This document shows positions 45,931 to 54,414 of a DNA stretch of 64,000 bases, piece after piece. Source of the DNA: UBA3537 sp965662485 (lineage in GTDB: Bacteria > Bacteroidota > Bacteroidia > Flavobacteriales > Flavobacteriaceae); the NCBI GenBank assembly GCA_965662485.1, contig CBFIIL010000002.1, forward strand, positions 4,177-68,176, given 5' to 3'. How positions within the stretch are numbered: the first letter of the stretch is position 1; every line of letters begins with the position of its first letter. The notes under the pieces were generated by a model, which had not been told where the DNA came from, searched no databases, and saw only the letters and a program-made list of their open reading frames with translations. Made by a program: the position numbers and the translations under genes.

Positions 45931-46374
45931 ATGTCTGGAACACTAAACAAAGTGATGCTCATAGGCCATTTGGGTGATAACGTTAAAATTCATTATTTTG
46001 ACGATAGTAATTGTGTAGGTCGTTTCCCTTTGGCGACCAATGAAACATACACCAATAAACAAACCAATGAAAAAGTTACTAATACAGAATGGCACAATGT
46101 TGTGGTGCGTAATAAGGCAGCTGAAATCTGTGAAAAATACCTCAAAAAAGGAGATCGTGTTTATGTAGAAGGACGACTGAAAACGAGAAAATGGCAAGAC
46201 GACAACAACAATGATCGCTATTCTACAGAAATTATTTGTACAGATTTTACATTTTTGACCGCAAAAAATGAACAAACTCAACAAGGTGGTAATTCCGTTC
46301 CTGTAAACACCACAGCAGCGCCAACTCAAACCACTACAAGTAAAAATGAGGGCGCAGATGATTTGCCATTTTAA
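45931..46374 (+). CDS. ssb: Single-stranded DNA-binding protein SSB
   Basis: The 147-residue SSB has an N-terminal OB-fold (MSGTLNKVMLIGHLGDNVKI; WHNVVVRNKAAEICEKYLKKGDRVYVEGRL) and ends in the acidic tip DDLPF that binds replication partners. The linker is Gln/Thr-rich and short. It is 54 bases after mutY and 22 before gldE. Confidence 0.96.
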   Translation: MSGTLNKVMLIGHLGDNVKIHYFDDSNCVGRFPLATNETYTNKQTNEKVTNTEWHNVVVRNKAAEICEKYLKKGDRVYVEGRLKTRKWQDDNNNDRYSTEIICTDFTFLTAKNEQTQQGGNSVPVNTTAAPTQTTTSKNEGADDLPF

Positions 46375-46396
46375 TTGTATTACCAACTAAAAAACT

Positions 46397-47716
46397 TTGG
46401 AAGCTGACCTTATTTTTTTAAATTCCATTGATACAACCCTAGCATTTGGCGGGTTATTTCTTATCATTCTATTGTGCTGTTCTGCTCTAATTTCTGGTGC
46501 AGAAGTTGCTCTTTTTTCACTTACAAAAGTTGATTTGGAAGCTGAAGAGAACAATCCTTCAAAAGCCTTAAACATTATAAACTCACTTTTGCGTCGTCCA
46601 AAGAAGTTGTTAGCAACTATTTTGGTAGCTAATAATTTTATAAACATCGGAATTGTTATCCTCTTTGCAGCATTGAGCGAACGTCTATTTAGTGGTATTA
46701 ATTCCAAAATTAACCTTATTCTTTTTAAGATTGATCTTGTATTTTTTGTGGAGGTTTTCATTATTACTTTTCTCATTTTATTGTTTGGAGAAATCTTACC
46801 AAAAGTTTATGCCAACAGAAATAATTTGAAGTTTTCAAAATTTATGGCAAGACCGCTACAAGTTTTAGATGTTTTATTTTCACCAATTAGCATGCCTATG
46901 CGAAAGGTTACTTTGTTAATTCACAAACGATTAGGTAAACAAAAATCAAACTTAAATGTTGATTATCTTTCTCAAGCTTTGGAGCTAACAAGTGAAGAAG
47001 ACACAACAAAAGAAGAACAAAAAATTCTTCAAGGAATTGTGTCATTTGGAAATACCGACACAAAACAAGTGATGCGTCCACGCATTGATATTTTTGGACT
47101 TGAAAGCACATTAAGCTTTAAGGAAATTATTCCACAAATAATTGCTAATGGGTATTCTAGAATTCCAGTTTATGACAACTCTATAGATTCTGTTTCAGGA
47201 ATTTTATATGCAAAAGATTTATTACCACATTTAAACAAAAAAGAATTTGATTGGAACAGTTTACTACGAACACCATTATTTGTTCCCGAAAACAAAAAAT
47301 TGGACGACTTAATGGTGGATTTTCAGGAAAAGAAAATACACTTGGCGATTGTTGTAGACGAATATGGCGGTACATCAGGAGTTGTTTCTTTGGAAGATGT
47401 TATTGAGGAAATCGTTGGAGATATTAGTGATGAATTTGATGATGATGATTTGATTTATTCAAAAATTGATGATTTTAATTATGTGTTTGAAGGCAAAACA
47501 ACTCTAAAAGATTTTTATAGAATTATAAAACTCGAAGACGAGTCTGTTTTTGAACACAAAAAAGGAGAAGCTGAAACCCTTGCAGGGTTTGTTCTTGAAA
47601 TTTCTAAAAGCTTTCCGAAAATTAAATCCAAAATAAAATTTAACACATTCACTTTTGTTATTGAAAGCATCGATAATAAAAGAATAAAACAATTAAAAGT
47701 TACACTTAAAAAATAA
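46397..47716 (+). CDS. gldE: Gliding motility-associated membrane protein GldE (CorC/HlyC-type)
   Basis: The 439-residue protein has an N-terminal DUF21 domain with about four membrane helices, two CBS domains (about residues 215-335; RPRIDIFGLE, ILYAKDLLPHL, VVDEYGGTSGVVSLEDVIEEI) and a C-terminal CorC/HlyC domain. GldE assists GldD; related proteins act in magnesium or cobalt transport. An upstream in-frame stop at 46388 and the lack of early ATG codons mean translation must begin at a TTG (46397). The mutY-ssb-gldE-gldD order is known from flavobacteria. It shares a base with gldD. Confidence 0.92.
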   Translation: MEADLIFLNSIDTTLAFGGLFLIILLCCSALISGAEVALFSLTKVDLEAEENNPSKALNIINSLLRRPKKLLATILVANNFINIGIVILFAALSERLFSGINSKINLILFKIDLVFFVEVFIITFLILLFGEILPKVYANRNNLKFSKFMARPLQVLDVLFSPISMPMRKVTLLIHKRLGKQKSNLNVDYLSQALELTSEEDTTKEEQKILQGIVSFGNTDTKQVMRPRIDIFGLESTLSFKEIIPQIIANGYSRIPVYDNSIDSVSGILYAKDLLPHLNKKEFDWNSLLRTPLFVPENKKLDDLMVDFQEKKIHLAIVVDEYGGTSGVVSLEDVIEEIVGDISDEFDDDDLIYSKIDDFNYVFEGKTTLKDFYRIIKLEDESVFEHKKGEAETLAGFVLEISKSFPKIKSKIKFNTFTFVIESIDNKRIKQLKVTLKK

Positions 47717-48276
47717 TGACTCGGTTTTTTATTTTAATGATTTGTTTGTGTTGGTCATGCCAAGATGTAAGTGTGCCTAAGCCAAAAGCATTTTTAAGTC
47801 TAGATTACCCAAAAGCAAATTATCAAAATATTGAACCTCAACTGCCTTTCACATTTGATAAAAACAAACTATCCACAGTTGAAACCATATCAAAAAATAA
47901 AAAAAAATTAGGATTAAATCTCAACTATCCATCATTGAATGCTACAGTTTATTTGACCTACAATACATTAAATAGCAATCTTAAAAATTATATTTCTGAA
48001 GCGCAATCCATAACACAAAAACATGCAAAAATGGCAAGAGAGGTTTCGGAGCGTGCTTTTAAAAATGAACAAACCAATGTTTATGGAAAACTATTCGATT
48101 TAAAAGGCCCAGTAGCCTCTCAAATTCAATTTTTTGTTTCAGACAAAAAGAAACATTTCCTTTCTGGTGCATTGTACTTTAAAGCACGTCCAAATTATGA
48201 CTCATTATTCCCTGCTGTTGATTATATCAAAAATGACGTCGTACGGTTTATGGAAAGTTTGCGTTGGAAAAATTAA
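47716..48276 (+). CDS. gldD: Gliding motility lipoprotein GldD
   Basis: The 186-residue lipoprotein has a leader ending CLCWSCQ (C15) and the family segments PKPKAFLSLDYPKANY and KARPNYDSLFPAVDYIKNDVVRFMESLRW. GldD is required for gliding, with unknown mechanism. Its ATG uses the last base of gldE. Its stop codon TAA overlaps the thiL stop codon on the other strand. Confidence 0.93.
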   Translation: MTRFFILMICLCWSCQDVSVPKPKAFLSLDYPKANYQNIEPQLPFTFDKNKLSTVETISKNKKKLGLNLNYPSLNATVYLTYNTLNSNLKNYISEAQSITQKHAKMAREVSERAFKNEQTNVYGKLFDLKGPVASQIQFFVSDKKKHFLSGALYFKARPNYDSLFPAVDYIKNDVVRFMESLRWKN

Positions 48277-49322
48277 CCTTGATTTAAGCTATTCCAACCT
48301 TGTGCTGTAAGTGGAATTTTTTCGTCTCCACGAGTCACCAAGTGCATTCCAGAACTAGCATCTGTCATATACCCAATTACTGTTAAGTTTGGATTTGCTT
48401 TAATTTTTGGGTAATCGTCTTGACTAATTGTCATTAACAATTCATAATCCTCACCCCCGCTAAGTGCAATAGTAGTGCTATCCAAATTAAACTCCTCACA
48501 AGTTGAAATCACCTGAGGGTCCAGCGGTATTTTTTCTTCATACAAATCACAACCCACATTACTTTGTTTGCACAAATGAATTATTTCTGAAGATAATCCA
48601 TCACTTATGTCAATCATTGATGTGGGTTTTACGTCTAAATCTTGAAGTAATTGGACAATATCTTTTCGAGCTTCTGGTTTAAGTTGGCGCTCAATTATGT
48701 ATGTATATGCATCCAAATCAGGTTGATTGTTTGGATTTACCTTAAAGACTTCTTTTTCGCGCTCCAAAACCTGAAGCCCTAAATAAGCTGCACCAATATC
48801 ACCTGAAACTACCAATAAATCATTGGGTTTTGCTTCGCTTCTTTTTACAACATTTGAAGGATTTATTTCTCCAATAGCAGTAATAGAAATTGTAAGGCCA
48901 CTTGTTGAAGATGTTGTATCTCCTCCAATTACATCTACCCCATATACTTTTGCAGCAGTATGAATTCCATCGTATAAAGCTTCTAAAGCTTCCAATCCAA
49001 AGCGATTGGATACTGCAATAGAAACGGTCACTTGAGTTGCACGAGCATTCATCGCATATATATCAGATAAATTCACAATTACAGCTTTATAACCAAGGTG
49101 TTTCAATGGCATATAGCTCAAATCAAAATGAACACCCTCTACCAACAAATCAGTAGAAACTACCACTGATTTGTCTTTAAAATTCAATACCGCGGCATCA
49201 TCACCAATGCCTAGAACAGTGCTGGAATTTTTTATTGAAAAATTGGTAGTCAAATGTTCAATTAATCCAAACTCTCCTAATTCAGATAATGTTGTTTTGT
49301 TTTGATTTTTGTCTTCTATCAT
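48273..49322 (-). CDS. thiL: Thiamine-monophosphate kinase ThiL
   Basis: ThiL phosphorylates thiamine monophosphate to the active coenzyme. The 349 residues show VLGIGDDAAVLNF with the metal-binding Asp pair, STDLLVEGVHFD, GYKAVIVNLSDIYAM, GGDTTSS and DISDGLSSEIIHLC, all standard. No other thi gene is near. A -7 box (complement of 49327-49334) lies only 5 bases upstream of the ATG, implying an almost leaderless mRNA. Confidence 0.95.
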   Translation of the reverse strand: MIEDKNQNKTTLSELGEFGLIEHLTTNFSIKNSSTVLGIGDDAAVLNFKDKSVVVSTDLLVEGVHFDLSYMPLKHLGYKAVIVNLSDIYAMNARATQVTVSIAVSNRFGLEALEALYDGIHTAAKVYGVDVIGGDTTSSTSGLTISITAIGEINPSNVVKRSEAKPNDLLVVSGDIGAAYLGLQVLEREKEVFKVNPNNQPDLDAYTYIIERQLKPEARKDIVQLLQDLDVKPTSMIDISDGLSSEIIHLCKQSNVGCDLYEEKIPLDPQVISTCEEFNLDSTTIALSGGEDYELLMTISQDDYPKIKANPNLTVIGYMTDASSGMHLVTRGDEKIPLTAQGWNSLNQG

Positions 49323-49326
49323 GTTG

Positions 49327-49334
49327 CAAAAATA
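49327..49334 (-). promoter_or_regulatory. Putative -7 box for thiL
   Basis: Plus-strand CAAAAATA gives TATTTTTG on the minus strand. Transcription would begin at or next to the thiL start codon. No -33 TTG was seen. Confidence 0.35.
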
Positions 49335-49419
49335 CAGTAATTATGATTTTTTTATTATGTTATAATAGATTTTAATGTAAATTGTGCTAATTAAGAAGCC
49401 AAGTACTAAATATTAAAAC

Positions 49420-50769
49420 ATGAATTATAACAAAAATTTTATTCTTTCAATTTTTATTTCGGTTTTTGGGTTGTTATTGAATTGTGAAAATGAAGCTGTT
49501 GGAAACACCTTTTCTGACAGTGATGGCGATGGGGTTTATGATGCAATGGACAATTGCCCCCTTGCTGCTAATCCAAATCAGGAAGATAGTGATAGTGATG
49601 GCATTGGGGATATTTGTGATGATGTTGACTATACCTCTTCGCCTTGTATTAATGGATTTGCAGGAATTTACCCATGTAACGGCTATGATTTAGTTGGCTA
49701 TTTGTCATTAGAAGATTTAAGTATTAATCCTGGAAGTAATATTTCTGGAAATGATTCCTGGGGATGGACAGACCCTCTGGATGGAAAAGAATATGCTCTC
49801 GTTGGTTTGTCTTCTCACACCGCTTTTGTCGATATAAGTAGTCCAAATAATTTAAAACTTATTGGTATACTACCCACTGCAACCGTTAGCAGTAGCTGGC
49901 GAGATATTAAAGTGTATCAGAATCATGCCTTTATTGTAAGTGAAGCCAATGGACATGGCATGCAAGTTTTCGATTTAACACGCCTAAGAAATGTACAAAA
50001 TCTACCCATTGAATTTAATGCTGACACTCACTTTACAGACTTTGGCAGTGCTCATAATATTGTCATAAATGAAGATTCTGGCTATGCTTATGTAGTTGGA
50101 ACCAACAGAAATGGCCCTTTCCAAGGAGGTCCATTATTTATCAATATTCAAAATCCAACAGCACCTGTTTCAGAAGGCGGTTTTGGTAATGGAGGCTACT
50201 CTCACGATGCGCAGGTTGTAACGTATAATGGTCCAGACCCTGATTATATTGGAAAAGAAATTCTTATCGGAAGTAATGAAGATGAAGTTGTTATTGCAGA
50301 CGTTACAAACAAATCAAATCCTGTAACAATTTCTACTATTGGATACAGTAACATTGAATACACACATCAAGGCTGGTTTACTGAAGACTTACGCTATTTT
50401 ATTGTTGGTGATGAACTTGATGAGCAAATTATCGGCACCAATACACGCACCATTATTTTTGATTTTAGCGATTTAGACAATCCTACTCTAAGTTTTGAAT
50501 ATATTGCTCAAAACACGTCTATAGACCACAATGGTTACACTGTTGGTGATAGTTATTTCTTGGCAAGCTATAGAGCAGGAATGCGAGAAATTGATATCAG
50601 TAATATAGGGAATCAAAGCATGAATGAAATTGGCTTTTTTGACACTTATCCAAGTAATGATAATGCGGCTTTTAATGGCGTATGGAATGTTTACCCCTAT
50701 TTTGCAAGCAAAAATATAGTCATCAGCGACATTGAAAAAGGACTATTTATTGTTAAAAAAAGTGAATAA
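49420..50769 (+). CDS. Secreted LVIVD / choice-of-anchor B family protein with thrombospondin type-3 repeats
   Basis: This 449-residue protein has a hydrophobic leader with a Cys at about residue 24 (LLLNCENEAV), so a lipoprotein is likely. Next come calcium-binding thrombospondin type-3 repeats (DSDGDGVYDAMDNCP and DSDSDGIGDICDD, about 33-68). The rest is an LVIVD-type beta-propeller (WRDIKVYQNHAFIVSEANGHGMQVFDLTRL; YTHQGWFTEDLRYFIVGDE; IDHNGYTVGDSYFLASYRAGMREIDI). It should act at the cell surface or periplasm. It opens a four-gene run with a propeller lipoprotein, an MbnP-like and an MbnH-like protein. Function unknown. Confidence 0.82.
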   Translation: MNYNKNFILSIFISVFGLLLNCENEAVGNTFSDSDGDGVYDAMDNCPLAANPNQEDSDSDGIGDICDDVDYTSSPCINGFAGIYPCNGYDLVGYLSLEDLSINPGSNISGNDSWGWTDPLDGKEYALVGLSSHTAFVDISSPNNLKLIGILPTATVSSSWRDIKVYQNHAFIVSEANGHGMQVFDLTRLRNVQNLPIEFNADTHFTDFGSAHNIVINEDSGYAYVVGTNRNGPFQGGPLFINIQNPTAPVSEGGFGNGGYSHDAQVVTYNGPDPDYIGKEILIGSNEDEVVIADVTNKSNPVTISTIGYSNIEYTHQGWFTEDLRYFIVGDELDEQIIGTNTRTIIFDFSDLDNPTLSFEYIAQNTSIDHNGYTVGDSYFLASYRAGMREIDISNIGNQSMNEIGFFDTYPSNDNAAFNGVWNVYPYFASKNIVISDIEKGLFIVKKSE

Positions 50770-50780
50770 AACTCAAAACT

Positions 50781-52127
50781 ATGACTGCCATACAAAACAT
50801 AAAATTCAGTTGTTTTGTTTTCGTCCTAAGTATTCATCTAGGTTGTGACTCCTCTGAAAATATTCAACCAACTGAAAATCAATCAGTTGAAGTTGAAGAA
50901 GTTTTAACTATTGGCGGCACCAAAAACGAAAGCGCACAATCTGTTGTTAATACACCAGATGGCGGCTATGCTGTTTTGGGCTACACTCAAAGTATGGATG
51001 GTGATATTTCGAACAAAACTGATACATCTTTTGATTATTGGTTAGTGAAATTTGATGCCTCTGGTCAGCAGCAATGGCAAAAAGTTTATGGAGGTTCAGA
51101 CGATGATCGTGGTGAAGATTTAATAACAACAAATGATGGTGGTTATGCCATTTTAGGAAGTAGTAAAAGTAATGATGGTGATGTCTCAAACAACTCAGGG
51201 AGCAATGATTTTTGGGTGGCGAAACTAGACGCATCAGGAACAATTATTTGGGAGAAATCATTTGGTTATGTAGGTGCAGATAGTGCTTTTTCTATTATTC
51301 AAACCCAAGATAATGGATTCTTATTATCGGGGGTACTTGATGTTTCAGCATCAGATGGTGCTGGCAATAATAGAATGAATATGGAGCGCCATGCTGGTGG
51401 AGATTATTGGGTGATCAAAATAGATGCGATGGGTGGCCTACAATGGAGCCGATATTTTGGAGGAACATTTACAGATACAGCCTATGATTCTGTACAAACA
51501 CAAGACGGAAATTTCCTTATTATGGGCTCTTCTGATAGTGATGATGTTGATATTAATAACAACAAAGGCACCTATGATTTTTGGGTAGTCAAACTAAATA
51601 ATACTGGCACATTACTATGGGAAAAGTCATTTGGTGGCACCGAAATTGACGAAGCAAGAGCCATTACCACAACAGCTGATGGTAACTTCTTGATTGCTGG
51701 TGATTCAAGAAGCAATAATATTGACCTTTCTACAAATAGTGGCGCAGCAGATGTTTGGATCATCAAAATAAATTCTGATGGCGATTTACTCTGGGAAAAA
51801 ACCTTTGGGGGTAGTAGTTTTGATGGTGTAAAAGCCATTCATAAAACTCAAGATAATGAATTTCTAGTTGCTGGAAATTCCAGAAGTTCAGATGGAAATT
51901 TGACTAAAAATAATGGTCAAAATGATGCATGGGTTTTTAAAATCAATGCACAAGGAAATATAAAGTGGCAAACTAGCGTTGGCGGGAGTAATGTGGATCT
52001 ATTGATGGGTATAACAGAACTTAATAGTGGAAGCATCATTGCGGTTGGTAATACCAACAGTTCGGATATTGACATTTCTGAAAATAAAGGATTTTCAGAC
52101 GTATTAATTATTAAAGCAAAACAATGA
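50781..52127 (+). CDS. Seven-bladed beta-propeller lipoprotein
   Basis: The 448-residue protein has a leader ending HLGCDSS (C22, lipobox). The rest is seven repeats of about 55-60 residues. Each blade has the pattern of an FGG-type turn, a T-x-DGG(Y/F)-like loop, a G-(D)-S-N(S)-like turn and a WVVK(I/L)-like strand ending with LLWEK. The turn markers are IGGTKNES, YGGSDDDR, FGYVGADS, FGGTFTDT, FGGTEIDE, FGGSSFDG and VGGSNVDL. The count of seven fits a closed propeller. It starts 11 bases after the LVIVD gene and overlaps the MbnP-like gene by 4 bases. A ligand or protein-binding platform on the surface is inferred; no enzyme motif is visible. Confidence 0.8.
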   Translation: MTAIQNIKFSCFVFVLSIHLGCDSSENIQPTENQSVEVEEVLTIGGTKNESAQSVVNTPDGGYAVLGYTQSMDGDISNKTDTSFDYWLVKFDASGQQQWQKVYGGSDDDRGEDLITTNDGGYAILGSSKSNDGDVSNNSGSNDFWVAKLDASGTIIWEKSFGYVGADSAFSIIQTQDNGFLLSGVLDVSASDGAGNNRMNMERHAGGDYWVIKIDAMGGLQWSRYFGGTFTDTAYDSVQTQDGNFLIMGSSDSDDVDINNNKGTYDFWVVKLNNTGTLLWEKSFGGTEIDEARAITTTADGNFLIAGDSRSNNIDLSTNSGAADVWIIKINSDGDLLWEKTFGGSSFDGVKAIHKTQDNEFLVAGNSRSSDGNLTKNNGQNDAWVFKINAQGNIKWQTSVGGSNVDLLMGITELNSGSIIAVGNTNSSDIDISENKGFSDVLIIKAKQ

Positions 52128-52894
52128 AATTTAATCTTATAATTTTAGCATTTACACTTGTATTTGTAGCTTGTGAAAAAGACAATGATGATAACATCAG
52201 TGCCGTTACGGCTGTGAATTTAAAATTCACACACAAATGGGAAGAAACGGAGGTTACAAATTCTGATTTTAACACCATTCAGTTTACAAATGCATTTGGA
52301 AATGAACTTAGTATAGAACGCTTACGTTATTTAATTTCTAAAATAAAATTAACTAAAAATACGGGCGAAGTCATCACAATTGATGAATATAATTTAGTCG
52401 ACTTAGAGGATGTTACTTCATTGAGTTTCTCTACAAATCAAACTGTAGCTGTTGGAAGTTATTCTGATATTTCCTTTGTTTTTGGATTTACAAATGAAGA
52501 CAATACAGATGGCACTTATACAGATTTAAATTCTGCAACATGGAATGTCCCTGCCATGCTTGGTGGTGGTTACCATTACATGCAGATGGATGGTAAATAC
52601 ATTAACAGTTCAAATGTAGAATCGAGCTATAATTATCATGCAATTCGAGCCGTAAATAATCCAGGGCCAAATCCTACCTTCCCACAAGACACCTTTTTTG
52701 AGGTTAGCTTAGGAGAAATAACGCTGACTGGCACCAATCAAATCACCATTGCAATGGATATCGCTCAATGGTTTAAACAACCAAACACTTGGGATTTAAA
52801 TCAATACAATCAAATGTTGATGCCCAATAGTGCCGCTCAAATTCTAATGTATCAAAATGGTCAAAATGTTTTTAATCTAGTCTCTATTGAATAA
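52124..52894 (+). CDS. MbnP-like lipoprotein (putative copper-binding)
   Basis: The 256-residue lipoprotein has a leader ending FVACEKD (C17). The domain matches the MbnP family: LKFTHKWEE, AFGNELSIERLRYLISKI near residue 57, and TWNVPAMLGGGYHYMQMDGKY (W140). In Methylosinus, MbnP binds copper after its partner MbnH oxidises a tryptophan to kynurenine. W140, within a conserved Trp-containing segment, is the natural candidate here; that mapping is inference. It overlaps the propeller gene by 4 bases and the di-haem gene by 8. Confidence 0.8.
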   Translation: MKFNLIILAFTLVFVACEKDNDDNISAVTAVNLKFTHKWEETEVTNSDFNTIQFTNAFGNELSIERLRYLISKIKLTKNTGEVITIDEYNLVDLEDVTSLSFSTNQTVAVGSYSDISFVFGFTNEDNTDGTYTDLNSATWNVPAMLGGGYHYMQMDGKYINSSNVESSYNYHAIRAVNNPGPNPTFPQDTFFEVSLGEITLTGTNQITIAMDIAQWFKQPNTWDLNQYNQMLMPNSAAQILMYQNGQNVFNLVSIE

Positions 52895-53960
52895 AATTAG
52901 AAAATACAGTTTACTTGTTTTAATCACTTGTTTTGCGTGTTCAAAAGATGAGCCAAACACCACTAATGGCTATGTTCCGAGACCCGTTAGTATAGATATA
53001 CCAGAAGTGTTTCAAGATCGTATTTTGCCACCTGTTATTCCAACAAATAATCCTCTTACCGAAGAAGGGATTGCACTTGGAAAAAAACTATTTTTTGATA
53101 AAAAATTATCGGCTGATAATACACAATCGTGTGCTACCTGTCATGCTCCACAGAAGGCATTTACAAATAATTTACAATTCAGTATTGGTATAGATAACAT
53201 TGAGGGTACACGAAACAGCATGCCGCTTTTTAATTTGGCATGGAATTATGATGATAAATTTTTCTGGGACGGAAGAGAATTAAGTTTGGAACGTCAAGTA
53301 TTTGATCCTATTACAAACCCCATTGAAATGCATAACACATTGGATAATGTGGTACAACGCTTGCAACAAGATCCAAATTACCCAACTCTATTTGAACAAG
53401 CATTTGGAACTTCTGGCATAGACTCTATAATGGTAAGCAAAGCAATTTCACAATTTGAACGCACCATTATTTCTGCAAATTCTAAATTTGATAGATATCT
53501 ATTGGGAGAAGCCACGCTAACCCCTCAAGAACTTGAAGGGTTCAATGTGTTTATGGACGAAAATCGTGGAGATTGTTTTCATTGTCATGGAAGCGAAAAC
53601 AATCCACTGTGGTCCGATAATAAATTTCATAACAATGGCTTGGACGCCAATCCATCTGATTTAGGCTTAGGTATTGCTTCTGGCGACCCAAATGATAATG
53701 GAAAATTCAGAACGCCATCTCTAAGAAACCTCGCATTTACCGCTCCCTTCATGCACGATGGCCGATTTGAAACTATCGAAGAGGTAATTAATCACTACAG
53801 TGAAGGACTTCAAGACTCTCCAACCATTGATCCTTTGATGAAAAAAGTAGAACAAGGCGGAGTTCAACTTAGTGAAACAGATAAAGAAAATTTAAAACAA
53901 TTTTTACTTTCGCTCTCTGACTTTGAATTTATTACCAATCCTCAATACGCTCACCCATAA
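52887..53960 (+). CDS. Di-haem cytochrome c peroxidase family protein, MbnH-like
   Basis: This 357-residue protein has a leader with Cys near residue 18 (ITCFACSK), so it may be a lipoprotein. Two c-type haem motifs are present: CATCH (C82, C85, H86) and CFHCH (C230, C233, H234). Other marks are GKKLFFDKKLS, FFWDGRELSLERQ and FRTPSLRNLAFTAPFMHDGRF. It belongs to the MauG/CCP superfamily. Its overlap with an MbnP-like gene suggests the MbnH role (oxidising MbnP) and not peroxide defence, though sequence alone does not separate the two. It must start at a TTG (52887), as no early ATG is in frame. Confidence 0.82.
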   Translation: MNKIRKYSLLVLITCFACSKDEPNTTNGYVPRPVSIDIPEVFQDRILPPVIPTNNPLTEEGIALGKKLFFDKKLSADNTQSCATCHAPQKAFTNNLQFSIGIDNIEGTRNSMPLFNLAWNYDDKFFWDGRELSLERQVFDPITNPIEMHNTLDNVVQRLQQDPNYPTLFEQAFGTSGIDSIMVSKAISQFERTIISANSKFDRYLLGEATLTPQELEGFNVFMDENRGDCFHCHGSENNPLWSDNKFHNNGLDANPSDLGLGIASGDPNDNGKFRTPSLRNLAFTAPFMHDGRFETIEEVINHYSEGLQDSPTIDPLMKKVEQGGVQLSETDKENLKQFLLSLSDFEFITNPQYAHP

Positions 53961-54006
53961 TAAAAACCTATATACACATATGCTAATATAATGTTAGGAT
54001 GTAGCA

Positions 54007-54033
54007 TTGTATAGACGTTATGTTGTATATTTG
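54007..54033 (+). promoter_or_regulatory. Putative promoter of the suf operon
   Basis: TTG at 54007-54009 and TATATTTG at 54026-54033 are 16 bases apart, slightly short of the usual 17-23. The -7 box is an exact consensus match, 32 bases before the first suf gene. Confidence 0.5.
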
Positions 54034-54065
54034 CTCTCTATTTAGAAAGTATCTATATAAGAAGA

Positions 54066-54395
54066 ATGATAAAGGTAAGCGAAATTGCAAAAAATAAAGT
54101 ACAATCTTTGATGCTTGAAGACGGTTTTGATCCTAAAAAAGATTTTGTCCGTGTTGGCGTAAAAAGTGGCGGATGCTCCGGTCTGTCTTATGATCTTAAG
54201 TTTGATCGTGAGCAAATTGAGAGTGACAAATTATTTGAAGATAATGGCATCAAAATTATTGTTGACACCAAGAGTTTTCTCTATCTCATAGGAACAACTT
54301 TGGACTACTCTGGTGGCCTCAATGGAAGCGGCTTTATTTTTAATAACCCAAATGCCAACCGCACATGCGGTTGTGGAGAATCATTTTCTCTGTAA
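54066..54395 (+). CDS. sufA: A-type Fe-S carrier protein (SufA/IscA/HesB family)
   Basis: The 109-residue protein has the three conserved cluster cysteines: C37 in GGCSGLSYD and C101, C103 in TCGCGESFSL. A-type carriers pass Fe-S clusters from the Suf scaffold to target proteins. It is the first gene of the suf operon, 19 bases before sufB. The symbol sufA is by context; erpA-like naming would also fit. Confidence 0.93.
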   Translation: MIKVSEIAKNKVQSLMLEDGFDPKKDFVRVGVKSGGCSGLSYDLKFDREQIESDKLFEDNGIKIIVDTKSFLYLIGTTLDYSGGLNGSGFIFNNPNANRTCGCGESFSL

Positions 54396-54414
54396 TAAAA
54401 AGAACTAAAATAGT

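Noticed and set aside
52887..53960. Ordinary cytochrome c peroxidase for peroxide defence
   Set aside because: Not excluded, but the overlap with an MbnP-like gene makes the MbnH-type role the better reading.
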